A stretch of 64,000 nucleotides of DNA from Rhizobium mongolense USDA 1844 (GTDB lineage Bacteria > Pseudomonadota > Alphaproteobacteria > Rhizobiales > Rhizobiaceae). The notes under the pieces were generated by a model. That model was not told the origin of the DNA. It was given only the letters and a program-made list of their open reading frames with translations, and searched no databases. The stretch lies in assembly GCF_000419765.1 (NCBI RefSeq), contig NZ_ATTQ01000003.1, positions 310,001 to 374,000 on the forward strand. The letters run 5' to 3'. How positions within the stretch are numbered: the stretch's first letter is position 1; each line of letters begins with the position of its first letter. Below are positions 1 to 8,686 of the stretch, piece after piece. Both the position numbers and the translations under genes were made by a program.

Positions 1-512
1 TCGCAGGCGTTACCCGAAAGGCCTTGTCCCTTGACGCCGATCGACGTCCCGAGCAGCGTGAAGAAAGCGACCTCAGCGAGGAACGGTTCTGCCTCGGCGA
101 CCGAAGTTTCCAGCCGCAGTACGACGCCGGCTTCGGCCCCAAGCTGTTTTGCGAGTTCGACCGCGCGCAAACCGGCTTCGCCGGTCTCGGCATGAATACT
201 GATGAGATCGGCGCCCGCCTCGATGAACTGGCGTGTTTGCTCCTCGACAATCTCGGCCTCGACCATCAGATGCACATGAATCGGTTTTTCCGTCAGCTTG
301 GCGATGCGGGCGACGAAATCGGGAAAGAACAGGAAGCCAGGCGTGAAGCGCGCGTCGGCAACGTCGATATGGTGAAGATCGACATAGGGCTCGATGCGGT
401 GAAGGTCGCGCTCCATGTTGGCAAGATCTGCAGACCAGAGCGAAAACTCGCCGAGCAGTCTGTGCCGGGGCAATGCGGCGATGGCGCCGCCCGAGAGAGA
501 TTTCGACGTCAT
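1..512 (-). CDS. Ribulose-phosphate 3-epimerase family protein, 3' end outside window
   Basis: This is a TIM-barrel pentulose/hexulose-phosphate 3-epimerase that interconverts C3 epimers of a ketose phosphate. About 170 N-terminal residues are present and the C-terminus lies beyond base 1. The metal-site signature HHIDVADARFTP (compare HxDVMDGxFVP in Rpe) is followed by the HLMVE strand and DLISIHAE, so the usual His/Asp/His metal ligands are there. The ATG at 512 overlaps the stop of the upstream hydrolase (ATGA), so the two are translationally coupled as the last genes of a minus-strand operon running from 4068. The context of isomerases and dehydrogenases suggests a dedicated catabolic epimerase rather than the housekeeping one. 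The family is sure; the substrate is unknown. Confidence 0.85.
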   Translation of the reverse strand, partial: MTSKSLSGGAIAALPRHRLLGEFSLWSADLANMERDLHRIEPYVDLHHIDVADARFTPGFLFFPDFVARIAKLTEKPIHVHLMVEAEIVEEQTRQFIEAGADLISIHAETGEAGLRAVELAKQLGAEAGVVLRLETSVAEAEPFLAEVAFFTLLGTSIGVKGQGLSGNAC

Positions 513-1342
513 GGGTGAGCAACGCTCCGATGTTTGAATTCTGTGTTGAGGAATTGCAGAATGACTGTTCGGACCGCGGCGAAATGAGCTTCGGTAGCCG
601 TAGCCTTCGCAGGCACTTCGAGGAAATGCGCATTTGGAAGCGTGTCAGCCATCAATTGTGCGACGGCGAGAGGGTGGATGGCATCCTGCCGGTTGCCGAG
701 GACGAGGGCGGGAATAGCGAGGTTTGCCGCGTCCTCTTGCGAAACGCCGGTTCCATCCGAAGCGACGTCGCCCAGCACGTCGGCGAAGGCTGCCGCATCC
801 GGGCGTTCGAAATAGCCGAGCAGGGAAGCAAGATTGTCCGGCGCTTCCACACGCAGACGTTGCGCCGTCGCCGACTTTGCAAAAAGCGCCTGGCCATCGG
901 CAAGCGAATGGGATCGAAGCAATGCCGCGATCTCGCGGATCGGTGCAAGGTTCTCGGGGGCGCAGGCAAACGACCAGGCCGGGCGTACCAGGATGAGGCC
1001 CTTGACGCGTTCGGGATGTTTTTTTGCCAGATGCAGCGCGATGGCTGCGCCCATGGAGATGCCACCGGCGATGAACCGGCCTATCCCCCTTTTGTCTGCA
1101 GCAGCGATCACGTCGGCTGCAAACATCGCAATCGAGAAGGGGCGTCGCGTGCCAAGTGTCGAGCTGCCATGCCCGCGGCACTCAGTGGTGATCCGCCGCC
1201 AGTCGAGCCCCTGAGGGAGAACCTGTGCGACCTGGGCCTCGCTGCCTCCGAGCCCGTGTTGAAAGACCAAGGCGTTGCCTGTCCCGCAGTCGTGGACTGA
1301 AAGGTCGGTACCGTCTTGTCTGAAAGTGATGTGCGTCTTCAT
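509..1342 (-). CDS. Alpha/beta hydrolase
   Basis: This 277-residue cytosolic alpha/beta hydrolase has no signal peptide. The oxyanion loop HGLGG lies at 29-33. The nucleophile elbow G-I-S-M-G puts the catalytic Ser at 96. GNRQDAIHP near 221 carries the likely acid, and the His in EAHF near 253 completes the triad. It overlaps the start of the downstream epimerase by 4 bases and the stop of the upstream isomerase region by 4, so it is part of a tight operon. Family members include lactonases (3-oxoadipate enol-lactonase-like) and esterases. Between sugar isomerases and dehydrogenases, a lactonase role is plausible but not proven. Confidence 0.85.
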   Translation of the reverse strand: MKTHITFRQDGTDLSVHDCGTGNALVFQHGLGGSEAQVAQVLPQGLDWRRITTECRGHGSSTLGTRRPFSIAMFAADVIAAADKRGIGRFIAGGISMGAAIALHLAKKHPERVKGLILVRPAWSFACAPENLAPIREIAALLRSHSLADGQALFAKSATAQRLRVEAPDNLASLLGYFERPDAAAFADVLGDVASDGTGVSQEDAANLAIPALVLGNRQDAIHPLAVAQLMADTLPNAHFLEVPAKATATEAHFAAVRTVILQFLNTEFKHRSVAHP

Positions 1343-2160
1343 CGGATCAGATCCGAAAGGAACCTGGCGACGGCGGGTGCTTCCACTGCCGCAAGGCCGT
1401 GCGTGACGAGCGGACCGTCAAAACCGGTCACGCGCAGACCGTCGATAAAGGCAGGGAAATTGACGATGCCCTGACCTGCTGTCGCGAAGCGGCCATCGGC
1501 TTGGCGGTCCTTCGCATGGGCCATCGTCACATGACCAGCCGAGATATCGATCGCCCTTTGAACTATGTCGGACACTTCGGCTGGCGTCGCCCGCTCGAAG
1601 AGATTTGCCGGATCGAGCACGATGCGCAGGCGCTTCGAACCCATCTCTCCGATCAGCCGCACTGCATCGGCGGCGGACGTGACGATGTTTGCTTGTTCCG
1701 GCTCGATGCCAAGAGCGATGTCGTGCCGCTCGGCGAACCCCAGCGCCTTTTCCATTTCGGCCGCCATATCGGCCCAGGCAGATGGATGCGCATTGTCCGG
1801 ATGATACATCCATTGATCCTGGACATTGCGGCTGCCGGTGCAAAGCGTCACCAGCGGGATCTGCAAGGCCGCTGCTGTTTCGATCACTATCCTGAGCTGT
1901 TTAGACCCCATATCCCGCACGGATTTGTCCGGGTGGGCCATGTTATAGGTGCCTGAAAGGGCCGCGAGCGAAACACCGGTTTCCCTGGATGCCGCCCGGA
2001 TCACGGCAATCGTTTCCGGTGCCACTGCATCCGGCATCGACGGCAGGCCGACACAGGTGAGATTGAACTGCGTCGTCGCAAAGCCACTTTCACGCACGGC
2101 CGACAGCACCCGCTGGGGATCGGTGCCGGGGAAGGTCTTTGCAAAGATGCCGAGCTGCAT
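1339..2160 (-). CDS. Sugar phosphate isomerase/epimerase (TIM barrel)
   Basis: A 273-residue member of the xylose-isomerase-like (AP endonuclease 2) TIM-barrel family. It begins MQLGIFAKTFPG and shows the alternating beta/alpha pattern with likely metal ligands in GIEPEQAN (Glu), VLDPANLF (Asp/Asn) and VTMAHAKD (His). Members isomerise or epimerise keto-sugars, and some are lyases acting on 3-keto-glycosides. The start codon shares one base with the stop of the upstream Gfo/Idh/MocA gene (TGATG), which implies coupled translation and a joint pathway. The exact substrate cannot be read from sequence. Confidence 0.82.
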   Translation of the reverse strand: MQLGIFAKTFPGTDPQRVLSAVRESGFATTQFNLTCVGLPSMPDAVAPETIAVIRAASRETGVSLAALSGTYNMAHPDKSVRDMGSKQLRIVIETAAALQIPLVTLCTGSRNVQDQWMYHPDNAHPSAWADMAAEMEKALGFAERHDIALGIEPEQANIVTSAADAVRLIGEMGSKRLRIVLDPANLFERATPAEVSDIVQRAIDISAGHVTMAHAKDRQADGRFATAGQGIVNFPAFIDGLRVTGFDGPLVTHGLAAVEAPAVARFLSDLIR

Positions 2161-3236
2161 CAGACCGATCCCGTGACGGTTGCGAGTTCCACACGTTCGC
2201 CCGTTTCTACCGAGCGGGCGATGGCGACCATGGCCCGGATGGAGGCAATGCCATCCTCGATATCGGCCCCGCGCATCCGTGCGCCGTTCAGCACGGTATC
2301 GGCAAGCCCTTCCAGCTGCCTGCGGAAGAAGTGCCCATCGGCTCCCAGCGGCTTGCGGGTCGTGGCGTCCTTCTCGTGGAAGATCTCGACCTCACTCGCC
2401 CTGAGATACCAGGGATTGAAGGTCTTGGCGATCACTGAACCATTTTCACCATAGAGGTGGAAGCCCTCATGCCAGTCCATGCGCACCGCGACCGTCAGAT
2501 CGAGATGACCGAGCGCGCCATTGGCGAATTCGGTCTCCACGAACCAGCAATAGGCGTTGGCGCGCTCGAGAAGGCGGGCCCGGACCGCGACGATCCCGCC
2601 ACACAGGAAACGGGCGGTATCGACGAGATGCGAGCCATGCGCCAGCATGAAATACTGGCGCAGGTCAGCCTTGGGATTTCCGGCCGGTTTCCTGGCGAAC
2701 TTGCTGGTGATCGGCAGTGGCTGGACCGCGTCGGTATTTGTGTAGCGGTGGGTGGAGTCGCAGTACCAGGCTTTCAGCGCGAAAATCGCGCCGATGTCGT
2801 CACGGACAAAATCCCGTGCAGCCTCCAGCGCTGGGTCGAAACGCTTCATGTGACCGACCTGCAGCACTTTGCCGGATCGCTTGACGGCGTCGGCGAGCGC
2901 CTGGCCTTCTTCGATCGTCACACCGGTGGGCTTCTCGCAGAGCACATGCTTTCCAGCATCGAGCGCCTTGATCGACATCGGCACATGATAGGCGTCTGAT
3001 GTGGCGATGATGACGGCTTCGAGCTCCGCATCGGCAAGCATTGCGTCATAATCGGCATACATCTTCTGAGGCTCATATGTCGCGCCCATGCGCGCAAGCA
3101 GGTCGGGCGCTGCCTCACAAATTGCATAAAGGTCGGCATTCCTGGCCTTCGCGCAGGATTCGAGATGGGCGAACTGTGCAATCGGGCCGCACCCGAGCAC
3201 GCCCACACGCAGCCGACGGTCTTCCTTGCGGATCAT
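2160..3236 (-). CDS. Gfo/Idh/MocA family NAD(P)-dependent oxidoreductase
   Basis: A 358-residue dehydrogenase of the glucose-fructose oxidoreductase / inositol dehydrogenase family. The Rossmann motif is VGVLGCGPIA near the N-terminus, and the diagnostic GKHVLCEKP motif (here AGKHVLCEKPTG) supplies the catalytic lysine. The open frame extends further upstream, but the ATG at 3236 is preceded by GAGGAAGAAGTC, an excellent ribosome binding site, and lies just after the stop of the upstream gene, so I used it. It oxidises a sugar or cyclitol hydroxyl to a ketone. It is flanked on both sides by TIM-barrel isomerases, as in 3-keto-glycoside and inositol-like pathways. Confidence 0.88.
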   Translation of the reverse strand: MIRKEDRRLRVGVLGCGPIAQFAHLESCAKARNADLYAICEAAPDLLARMGATYEPQKMYADYDAMLADAELEAVIIATSDAYHVPMSIKALDAGKHVLCEKPTGVTIEEGQALADAVKRSGKVLQVGHMKRFDPALEAARDFVRDDIGAIFALKAWYCDSTHRYTNTDAVQPLPITSKFARKPAGNPKADLRQYFMLAHGSHLVDTARFLCGGIVAVRARLLERANAYCWFVETEFANGALGHLDLTVAVRMDWHEGFHLYGENGSVIAKTFNPWYLRASEVEIFHEKDATTRKPLGADGHFFRRQLEGLADTVLNGARMRGADIEDGIASIRAMVAIARSVETGERVELATVTGSV

Positions 3237-3246
3237 GACTTCTTCC

Positions 3247-4068
3247 TCAGGCGCCGTAGCGGCGCATCGTTTCACGGTTCGTCCTGACGGCAGTCGCAGG
3301 GTCAGCGGCGGCTGTGTCCGATTCCTCTTCCAGTACCAGCCAGCCATTGAAGCGCGGCGCCGCAGCGACGATGTCGATCACGGCGGGCGTATCGCAGACC
3401 CCCTTGCCAAGCATGGCCCATTTGCCGTTCGCATCGACATCCTTCAGATGCAGATAGCGGATCCGGTCCTGATAGGTCCGCAGCGTATCGATCACATCCC
3501 CATGGCCACGCAGGATATGGCCGGTATCCGGCACCCAGCCGACCAGGTTCTTGTCGATAAGCGAGAACATCCGGTCATAATCGGCACGGTCGAACAGAAG
3601 GGTGTTGTGGTGCGAACTGGGATGCAGGGCGATATCCACGCCCGAAGCTTTACCCAGTTGACCGGCCCGATTGTAGAACTCCGCGGCGATTTCGAATTTC
3701 GCCTTCCGTGGTCCTTCGTAGATCACTGTTGCCGAGCCGATCGAAACGAGGGCACCGGAAAAGACGGCCGCGAAATCGATCCAGCGCTGTGTGGTCCTGA
3801 GGTCGTTCTCGATCTCTTCCTGGACGGTGAAGCCGCTTTTCGAGCCCATCGCGAAAGCCACGAGCGTCAGCCCATGTTTTTGAAGGCTCGCGGCGAAATC
3901 ATTGGGGCTATCTGCGTAGTGGCCGATCATCGTGTCGGTAATCTCGATGCCCGCGTAGCCGCCCTCCGCAATGGCTTCCAGCAGATCGTCCGGACCGCCA
4001 TTCCAGTTTTTTCCGAGCATTTCCCACGTGAATGTCTGGCAGCCAACTTTCAGGTCTTTGATACTCAT
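3247..4068 (-). CDS. Sugar phosphate isomerase/epimerase (TIM barrel), second copy
   Basis: A 273-residue TIM-barrel protein of the same superfamily as the one at 1339 but clearly divergent, beginning MSIKDLKVGCQTFTWEML. Likely metal-site residues lie in GIEITDTMI (Glu), IALHPSSHH (His), GWVPDTGHI (Asp/His) and WLVLEEESD (Glu). IolE-like dehydratases and keto-sugar isomerases share this layout. It is the first intact gene of the minus-strand operon; only an ABC-permease remnant lies upstream. Two such barrels beside one dehydrogenase suggest two successive rearrangements, or a two-subunit lyase as known for some C-glycoside-cleaving enzymes; that last idea is speculative. Confidence 0.82.
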   Translation of the reverse strand: MSIKDLKVGCQTFTWEMLGKNWNGGPDDLLEAIAEGGYAGIEITDTMIGHYADSPNDFAASLQKHGLTLVAFAMGSKSGFTVQEEIENDLRTTQRWIDFAAVFSGALVSIGSATVIYEGPRKAKFEIAAEFYNRAGQLGKASGVDIALHPSSHHNTLLFDRADYDRMFSLIDKNLVGWVPDTGHILRGHGDVIDTLRTYQDRIRYLHLKDVDANGKWAMLGKGVCDTPAVIDIVAAAPRFNGWLVLEEESDTAAADPATAVRTNRETMRRYGA

Positions 4069-4071
4069 GCC

Positions 4072-4236
4072 CTATTCCTTGATATCGTCCCGCGTCAGGC
4101 CTTCGATGATATGCCGCTGTACCGGGATGATCGGCGCTATTAGCATGATGGGTGAGATGGGGGCGAAACTCCACGCTCTGAAAGTGATATCTGATGTGTC
4201 CACCATGCCAGCGGAGATCGACTGGCGCCGCTGCTG
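4072..4236 (-). pseudogene. Decayed C-terminus of a sugar ABC transporter permease (MalG type)
   Basis: Reading the minus strand in the frame ending at the TAG at 4072-4074 gives an uninterrupted tail. It runs through WSFAPISPIMLIAPIIP and ends VQRHIIEGLTRDDIKE. This is the typical last membrane helix and QR-x-I-x-x-GLT end of a binding-protein-dependent sugar permease. There is no start codon and no upstream two-thirds of the protein, so only the 3' end survives, directly before the isomerase ATG at 4068. The operon probably once included its own importer. Confidence 0.5.
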
Positions 4237-4485
4237 AAAGCCAAAACCACAAAGAGCAGGATGCGCACTGAAAAACGGGCTCGCTAAGCGACGTTCGTTG
4301 CCCTCTCAATTTAGTAACGTCTACCTCCACGGCGAGCCACGCGTACCTGCCGGGCTTCTATTTCCGCATGTTTTATAAAAAATTATCGCGCGTCAAGAAA
4401 TAAAATGTTCTATAGCGCCTGTTCGTGGCAGCGATGCCCCATCTATAATCGTCGAAACATCTGAATTGGCGGGGGAGGCCAATTT

Positions 4486-5634
4486 ATGAAAGCATATTTG
4501 GGAACCAGGCTAGGCATCGGCGTTGTCGGCTGCGGCAATATCTCGATGACCTATCTGCGCAACGCTGTCCTGTTTGCCGGAGTCGAATTGAGGGTATGCG
4601 CCGACATCTCATCGGACATGTCGGCGCTGAGGGCAAAGGAATACGGCATCCGGGCAATGGAGGTCGACGCGCTTTTGGCCGACCCCGAAGTCGACCTTGT
4701 CCTGAACCTCACGATCCCGGCCGTCCATTTCGACGTGACGATGTCGGCGCTTTCTGCGGGCAAGCACGTCTTCACCGAAAAGCCGCTCGCCACGTCGGCT
4801 GCCGAGGGCCGCAAGCTTGTGGCCGAAGCCAGAAGTCGGGGTCTTTTGTTGGGTTCCGCTCCCGATACATTCCTCGGCGCCGCCGGCCGCCGTGCGCGAA
4901 GCCTGATGGATGCAGGTGCGATTGGCCGACCGGTCAGCGGCACCGCCTTTATGTTTGGCCGCGGAATGGAGCATTGGCACCCCAATCCGCAATTCTACTA
5001 TCAACCCGGCGGCGGCCCGCTCTTTGACATGGGCCCCTATTATCTGACAATGCTCGTCAATCTGCTCGGCCCGGTGAAAAGCGTCATGGCGATGGCGACG
5101 AAAGGCCAGGAAGAGCGGTTGATCACCGCCGACGGCCCCTTCAAGAACACCACGTTCAAGGTCGGGACGCCGACCAACGTGCTCTCGCTTCTCGAGTTTC
5201 AGTCGGGTGCGACGGTGAATTTCGGTGCGTCGTGGGACATCTTTCGGCACTCCAATCATCCGATCGAACTGCATGGCACGGAAGGTTCGTTGCGCTTGCC
5301 CGATCCTGATACCTTCGGCGGAACAGTTTCGCTCTCCGAGCGCGGTGCCGAATGGAAGGATTTCGAAAGCGAGGGCGAGCTGTTTGGCGCGCCGAACTGG
5401 CCGTATAACGCTCCCGATCGCGCCAATTATCGCATGCTGGGCGTTGCCGATCTCGTCCGCGCGCTTGGCGAGGGCAGGGCGCCGCGCGCCTCCGGCGATT
5501 TGGCGCTTCATGTTCTCGAGATCATGGAAGCGACCCTGGCATCCAGCGAGAGCCGGAGCGCGGTTGCGGTTGCGGGAACAGTTGCGCGACCACCATTGCT
5601 CGTCGAAGATGAGGCCCGCAGCCTGCTTGCTTGA
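4486..5634 (+). CDS. Gfo/Idh/MocA family oxidoreductase, second copy
   Basis: A 382-residue NAD(P)-dependent sugar/cyclitol dehydrogenase. The Rossmann motif is IGVVGCGNIS near residue 12, and the catalytic-lysine motif AGKHVFTEKP follows near residue 95. A GGGPLFDMGPYY segment in the C-terminal domain carries the substrate-site Asp. GGGGGAGG lies 7 bases before the ATG and fixes the start. It is transcribed away from the 1-4068 operon and is followed 9 bases later by an esterase gene. It differs from the family member at 2160, so it probably oxidises a different substrate or position. Confidence 0.88.
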   Translation: MKAYLGTRLGIGVVGCGNISMTYLRNAVLFAGVELRVCADISSDMSALRAKEYGIRAMEVDALLADPEVDLVLNLTIPAVHFDVTMSALSAGKHVFTEKPLATSAAEGRKLVAEARSRGLLLGSAPDTFLGAAGRRARSLMDAGAIGRPVSGTAFMFGRGMEHWHPNPQFYYQPGGGPLFDMGPYYLTMLVNLLGPVKSVMAMATKGQEERLITADGPFKNTTFKVGTPTNVLSLLEFQSGATVNFGASWDIFRHSNHPIELHGTEGSLRLPDPDTFGGTVSLSERGAEWKDFESEGELFGAPNWPYNAPDRANYRMLGVADLVRALGEGRAPRASGDLALHVLEIMEATLASSESRSAVAVAGTVARPPLLVEDEARSLLA

Positions 5635-5643
5635 GGTGAAGCG

Positions 5644-6597
5644 ATGAAACATCGAGTAGATCCCGGCGCCGTGCATGTCCTGGCGCTCGGTCGCGCCGCC
5701 AACCAGCCACCCTTTGAACTCGGGACAGCGAACGAGGCGCGCGCTGCCTATGACGCCGGTTGCCCGATATTGCAGGGCGATCGCGAACTGGTTGCCGCCA
5801 TCGAGAACAGGACTATCGCTGGGACGGGTGGCCCGATCCCGCTCCGGATCTATCGCGGCGTGGGTGCTCCGATCGCGGATGCGCCGGCGCTTCTCTACCT
5901 TCATGGTGGCGGCTGGGTTGTCGGCACGCTTGAATCGCATGACGAGATTTGCCGGTGGTTTGCAAATATCGGTGCCTGTATCGTATTTTGCCCCGACTAT
6001 CGGCTGGCGCCGGAGCACAAGTTCCCGGCGGGCTTGGAGGACTGCGTATCGGCTCTTGCCCATGTGGTGGAGCAGGCAAGTTGGCTTGGTATCGATCCAG
6101 ATCGGATCGCGGTCGCGGGCGATAGTGCCGGCGGCAACCTGGCCGCTGTCTTATCGCTTCTGTCGCGAGATGGCGCTGCGCGGAAAATCTCGGCGCAACT
6201 TCTGCTCTATCCCAACACCGATGCCCGACAGACAGCCGACAGCTATGTCAGGTTTTCGGAAGGATACGGTTTGACCACCTCGACGATGCGTTGGTTCCGG
6301 GATCATTACATCCGCGATGCGGCTGATGTCGGTGATTGGCGCGTCTCTCCCCTGATCGTCGAGAATGTCGCGGGTGTGCCGCCGGCCTTCATCGCGATTG
6401 CGGGCCATGATATCCTTGCAGACGAAGGGGAGGCCTATGCCCGCCGGCTTGCCGAGGCGGGTATCCCTCTAATCCTGCGGCGTTGGCAGGATCAGATTCA
6501 TGGCTTCGTTTCCATGGGGCGGCACATTTCGGCGGCGCGGCGGGCGGTGGAAGAGGCAGTTGCCGGATGGAGCAGCCTTGTCGATCACGCCGACTGA
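5644..6597 (+). CDS. Alpha/beta hydrolase fold-3 esterase (HSL family)
   Basis: A 317-residue carboxylesterase of the hormone-sensitive-lipase family. The oxyanion motif HGGGW lies near residue 85, and the nucleophile motif GDSAGGN follows near 159. The acid and His occur in GHDILADEGEAYA and IHGFVSMG near the C-terminus. GAGGTGAAGCG precedes the ATG. It is co-transcribed with the dehydrogenase at 4486 and may remove an acyl group from a sugar or aglycone before oxidation. Its 3' end overlaps the convergent LacI gene by 13 bases. Confidence 0.88.
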   Translation: MKHRVDPGAVHVLALGRAANQPPFELGTANEARAAYDAGCPILQGDRELVAAIENRTIAGTGGPIPLRIYRGVGAPIADAPALLYLHGGGWVVGTLESHDEICRWFANIGACIVFCPDYRLAPEHKFPAGLEDCVSALAHVVEQASWLGIDPDRIAVAGDSAGGNLAAVLSLLSRDGAARKISAQLLLYPNTDARQTADSYVRFSEGYGLTTSTMRWFRDHYIRDAADVGDWRVSPLIVENVAGVPPAFIAIAGHDILADEGEAYARRLAEAGIPLILRRWQDQIHGFVSMGRHISAARRAVEEAVAGWSSLVDHAD

Positions 6598-7619
6598 CGC
6601 ATCACCAATGTTCCGTCGAATATGATTTTTCGGGCAACGACCTGTGCGGAATCATCGGATTCGTCCAGCATGGAAAGCAGCGTGTCGACGCTGCTGCGCG
6701 CCATGGCCGTGAAGTCCTGTGCCATTGTCGTTAATGGCGGGCAAGTATAGCGGCTGAGGGGGTGGTCGTCATGGGCTGCTATGCGAAGATCGCTATCGCT
6801 TCTGCGCCCGACGCGTAGACCGCGCGAATGGGCGGCTGCCATCGCGCCGAAGGCGAGGCGATCGTTCGCGCAAAGAATTGTCCTGCCCGGGAGCGTACCA
6901 GCCGTGATCATTGCATCGGTCTGCTCATACCCCATCTGTTCGAAATTCCAGCTGTAATTCTCAGCGTCGCCAAATACGACCGGTTCAAATCCGAGCGACT
7001 CCATCGTGGCGATATAGCTTGCCAGCCGCTCTCCGGAATTGTGGTTGACATGCGGAATGTCGAAATATGCAGGCGGCTCGCCCGATCGACAAAGATAGTC
7101 GACAATTGTCGCAACGCTTTGGGCGTTGTTGTTGCCAATGAACGGCGTGTTGCCTTCGATGAACGTATCGAAGTAGACAATGGGAATGCTCTCCCGAAGT
7201 TTTTCGAACATGCCAGGCTCGGAAGCGTGGCCTAGAGGCGCGATGATCGCGCCAGCAGCCTTCAATGACAACAATGTGTTCACGGCTTCGGCTTCCAGAT
7301 CTGGCAAGCCGTGGGACGAGATTACGATTGGCCAGTAACCTTCGCCGCGGACGAGTAATTCCAGTCGGTTGACCATTTCGGCATAAAATGGATCCGTTAG
7401 GACAGGCACAAGTATGCCAATGTTCCGTGTCCTCTTGCGATTGAGGTTGCGGGCATAGAGATTGGGACGGTAGTCGGATGCCGACAGCGCGTCCTCGATG
7501 CGTTTGCGCGTCACCGGCTTTACGCTGTTCGGGCTATCGAAATACCTCGAAAGCGTTGGACGAGAAACGCCGCAGGACCGTGCGAAATCGTCCATGGTTT
7601 TGATCGTCATCTTATCCAT
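6585..7619 (-). CDS. LacI family transcriptional regulator
   Basis: A sugar-responsive repressor of about 344 residues. The N-terminal HTH contains MDDFARSCGVSRPTLSRYFD and is followed by a hinge (YRPNLYARNL) and a periplasmic-binding-like effector domain (RNIGILVPVLTDPFYAEM). Starts at 7673 (TTG), 7619 and 7610 are all possible. I chose 7619 because the HTH begins directly after it, but no start has a clear ribosome binding site. It lies convergent to the hydrolase at 5644 and may control the 4486-6597 unit or the 1-4068 operon. Confidence 0.88.
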   Translation of the reverse strand: MDKMTIKTMDDFARSCGVSRPTLSRYFDSPNSVKPVTRKRIEDALSASDYRPNLYARNLNRKRTRNIGILVPVLTDPFYAEMVNRLELLVRGEGYWPIVISSHGLPDLEAEAVNTLLSLKAAGAIIAPLGHASEPGMFEKLRESIPIVYFDTFIEGNTPFIGNNNAQSVATIVDYLCRSGEPPAYFDIPHVNHNSGERLASYIATMESLGFEPVVFGDAENYSWNFEQMGYEQTDAMITAGTLPGRTILCANDRLAFGAMAAAHSRGLRVGRRSDSDLRIAAHDDHPLSRYTCPPLTTMAQDFTAMARSSVDTLLSMLDESDDSAQVVARKIIFDGTLVMRQSA

Positions 7620-7738
7620 TGGCAATTCTGGTTGCACTGCGCCAAGGAACATCTGCGTCAGCTGATGTCGCAAAGGCAGTCAGTGTGAGGGCTTTCGAAC
7701 TGCGTTTGTAGCCTGACAATATCGCATGCGCAAAATTT

Positions 7739-7751
7739 TTTGTTACACAAA
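7739..7751. promoter_or_regulatory. Candidate LacI-type operator
   Basis: TTTGT-TAC-ACAAA has perfect 5-base arms. It lies about 120 bases upstream of the LacI start, between that gene and the end of the deoR-like gene. It may be an autoregulatory site; this rests only on symmetry and position. Confidence 0.3.
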
Positions 7752-7777
7752 GCACAATCGGCAGCGTATCGCCGCCT

Positions 7778-8539
7778 CTATACATAGCGCACTTCGACTC
7801 CCAGCTTGTCCAATCGACTGCGAATCCCATGCGGCATGCCCGTATCGGTGATAATTAAATCGACCCGTGAAAGCGAAAATGCCTTGGATGAGGCGCCAAT
7901 ATCCCACTTGCTCGAATCCGCCACAAGGATTACGCGCCTCGCCATCCGCACCAGATTTCGTTTGGTCCGTGCAATGTCTTCCGAGACATCGACGACATCG
8001 AATGAGTGATCGATTGCATGAGCGCTGAGAAACGCCTGGTGGGCAACAAGACCGCCCACGGCCTTGTCTGAATCCGAGACAATCGTGCTGACAGTGCTGG
8101 GAAAGACGCGACCGCCTATCATGTGCACGTCCAAGCCTGGCCGGTACATCAGATGCTGCGCAATATTCATGGCGGTTGTGGCCACCACGACATTGTTGAC
8201 CGGGGGCATTTGCATGGCGACCTGCAGCAGCGTCGAGCCGCTGTCGAACACCACGGACTGGTTGTCGATGATCTGGCGCGCCGCCATCTGAGCGATACGT
8301 CGTTTGGCATCGAAATTGCGGTTCATACGTTCTTCGAAGGCTGCAGCGGGCGAACTGGCCGGCAAAGCTATCGCACCGCCATGTGTCTTGATCAGCAGCT
8401 TCTTGGCATCCAGAATTTCCAGGTCGGATCGGATGGTCACTTCGGACACGCCGAAATTTTCAGCCAGCTGGCTGGTGCGCGCTTGGCCGGTCCGCTGAAG
8501 TTCCAGCATAATCTGATGTCGCCGTTGTTCTGCAAGCAT
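7778..8539 (-). CDS. DeoR family transcriptional regulator
   Basis: A 253-residue DeoR/GlpR repressor. The N-terminal winged HTH (MLAEQRRHQIMLELQ, then LAENFGVSEVTIRSDLE) is followed by the DeoRC sugar-phosphate sensor domain with SGSTLLQVA and the DSSKW motif near the C-terminus. The frame runs upstream to 8665, but the ATG at 8539 begins the conserved HTH. It is divergent from the aldolase-kinase-ABC operon at 8773. DeoR proteins sense phosphorylated sugars, here probably the kinase product or aldolase substrate. Confidence 0.9.
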   Translation of the reverse strand: MLAEQRRHQIMLELQRTGQARTSQLAENFGVSEVTIRSDLEILDAKKLLIKTHGGAIALPASSPAAAFEERMNRNFDAKRRIAQMAARQIIDNQSVVFDSGSTLLQVAMQMPPVNNVVVATTAMNIAQHLMYRPGLDVHMIGGRVFPSTVSTIVSDSDKAVGGLVAHQAFLSAHAIDHSFDVVDVSEDIARTKRNLVRMARRVILVADSSKWDIGASSKAFSLSRVDLIITDTGMPHGIRSRLDKLGVEVRYV

Positions 8540-8584
8540 GTGTGAGCCCCGAATTGGCTTCCGAACAGGTTGCGCTGCCAATCT

Positions 8585-8599
8585 TTCGAAAATCGAAAA
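8585..8599. promoter_or_regulatory. Direct CGAAA half-sites near the deoR start
   Basis: TTCGAAAATCGAAAA carries two CGAAA units 7 bases apart, about 45 bases before the DeoR ATG. The same CGAAA unit recurs in the large dyad at 8687, so this may be an autoregulatory half-operator. Confidence 0.35.
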
Positions 8600-8686
8600 T
8601 GCGTCGTCGACCGCGGTGATTAAAGAACGAGAATAAAGCCGATGCCGGCATAGGTCAGCACGCACAGCCTTAAACTTAAATGAAAA

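Noticed and set aside
4609..6063. 484-codon open frame on the minus strand
   Set aside because: It lies antisense to two well-supported genes (Gfo/Idh/MocA oxidoreductase and esterase), is rich in Arg/His/Gly and has no recognisable domain. It is a codon-bias shadow.
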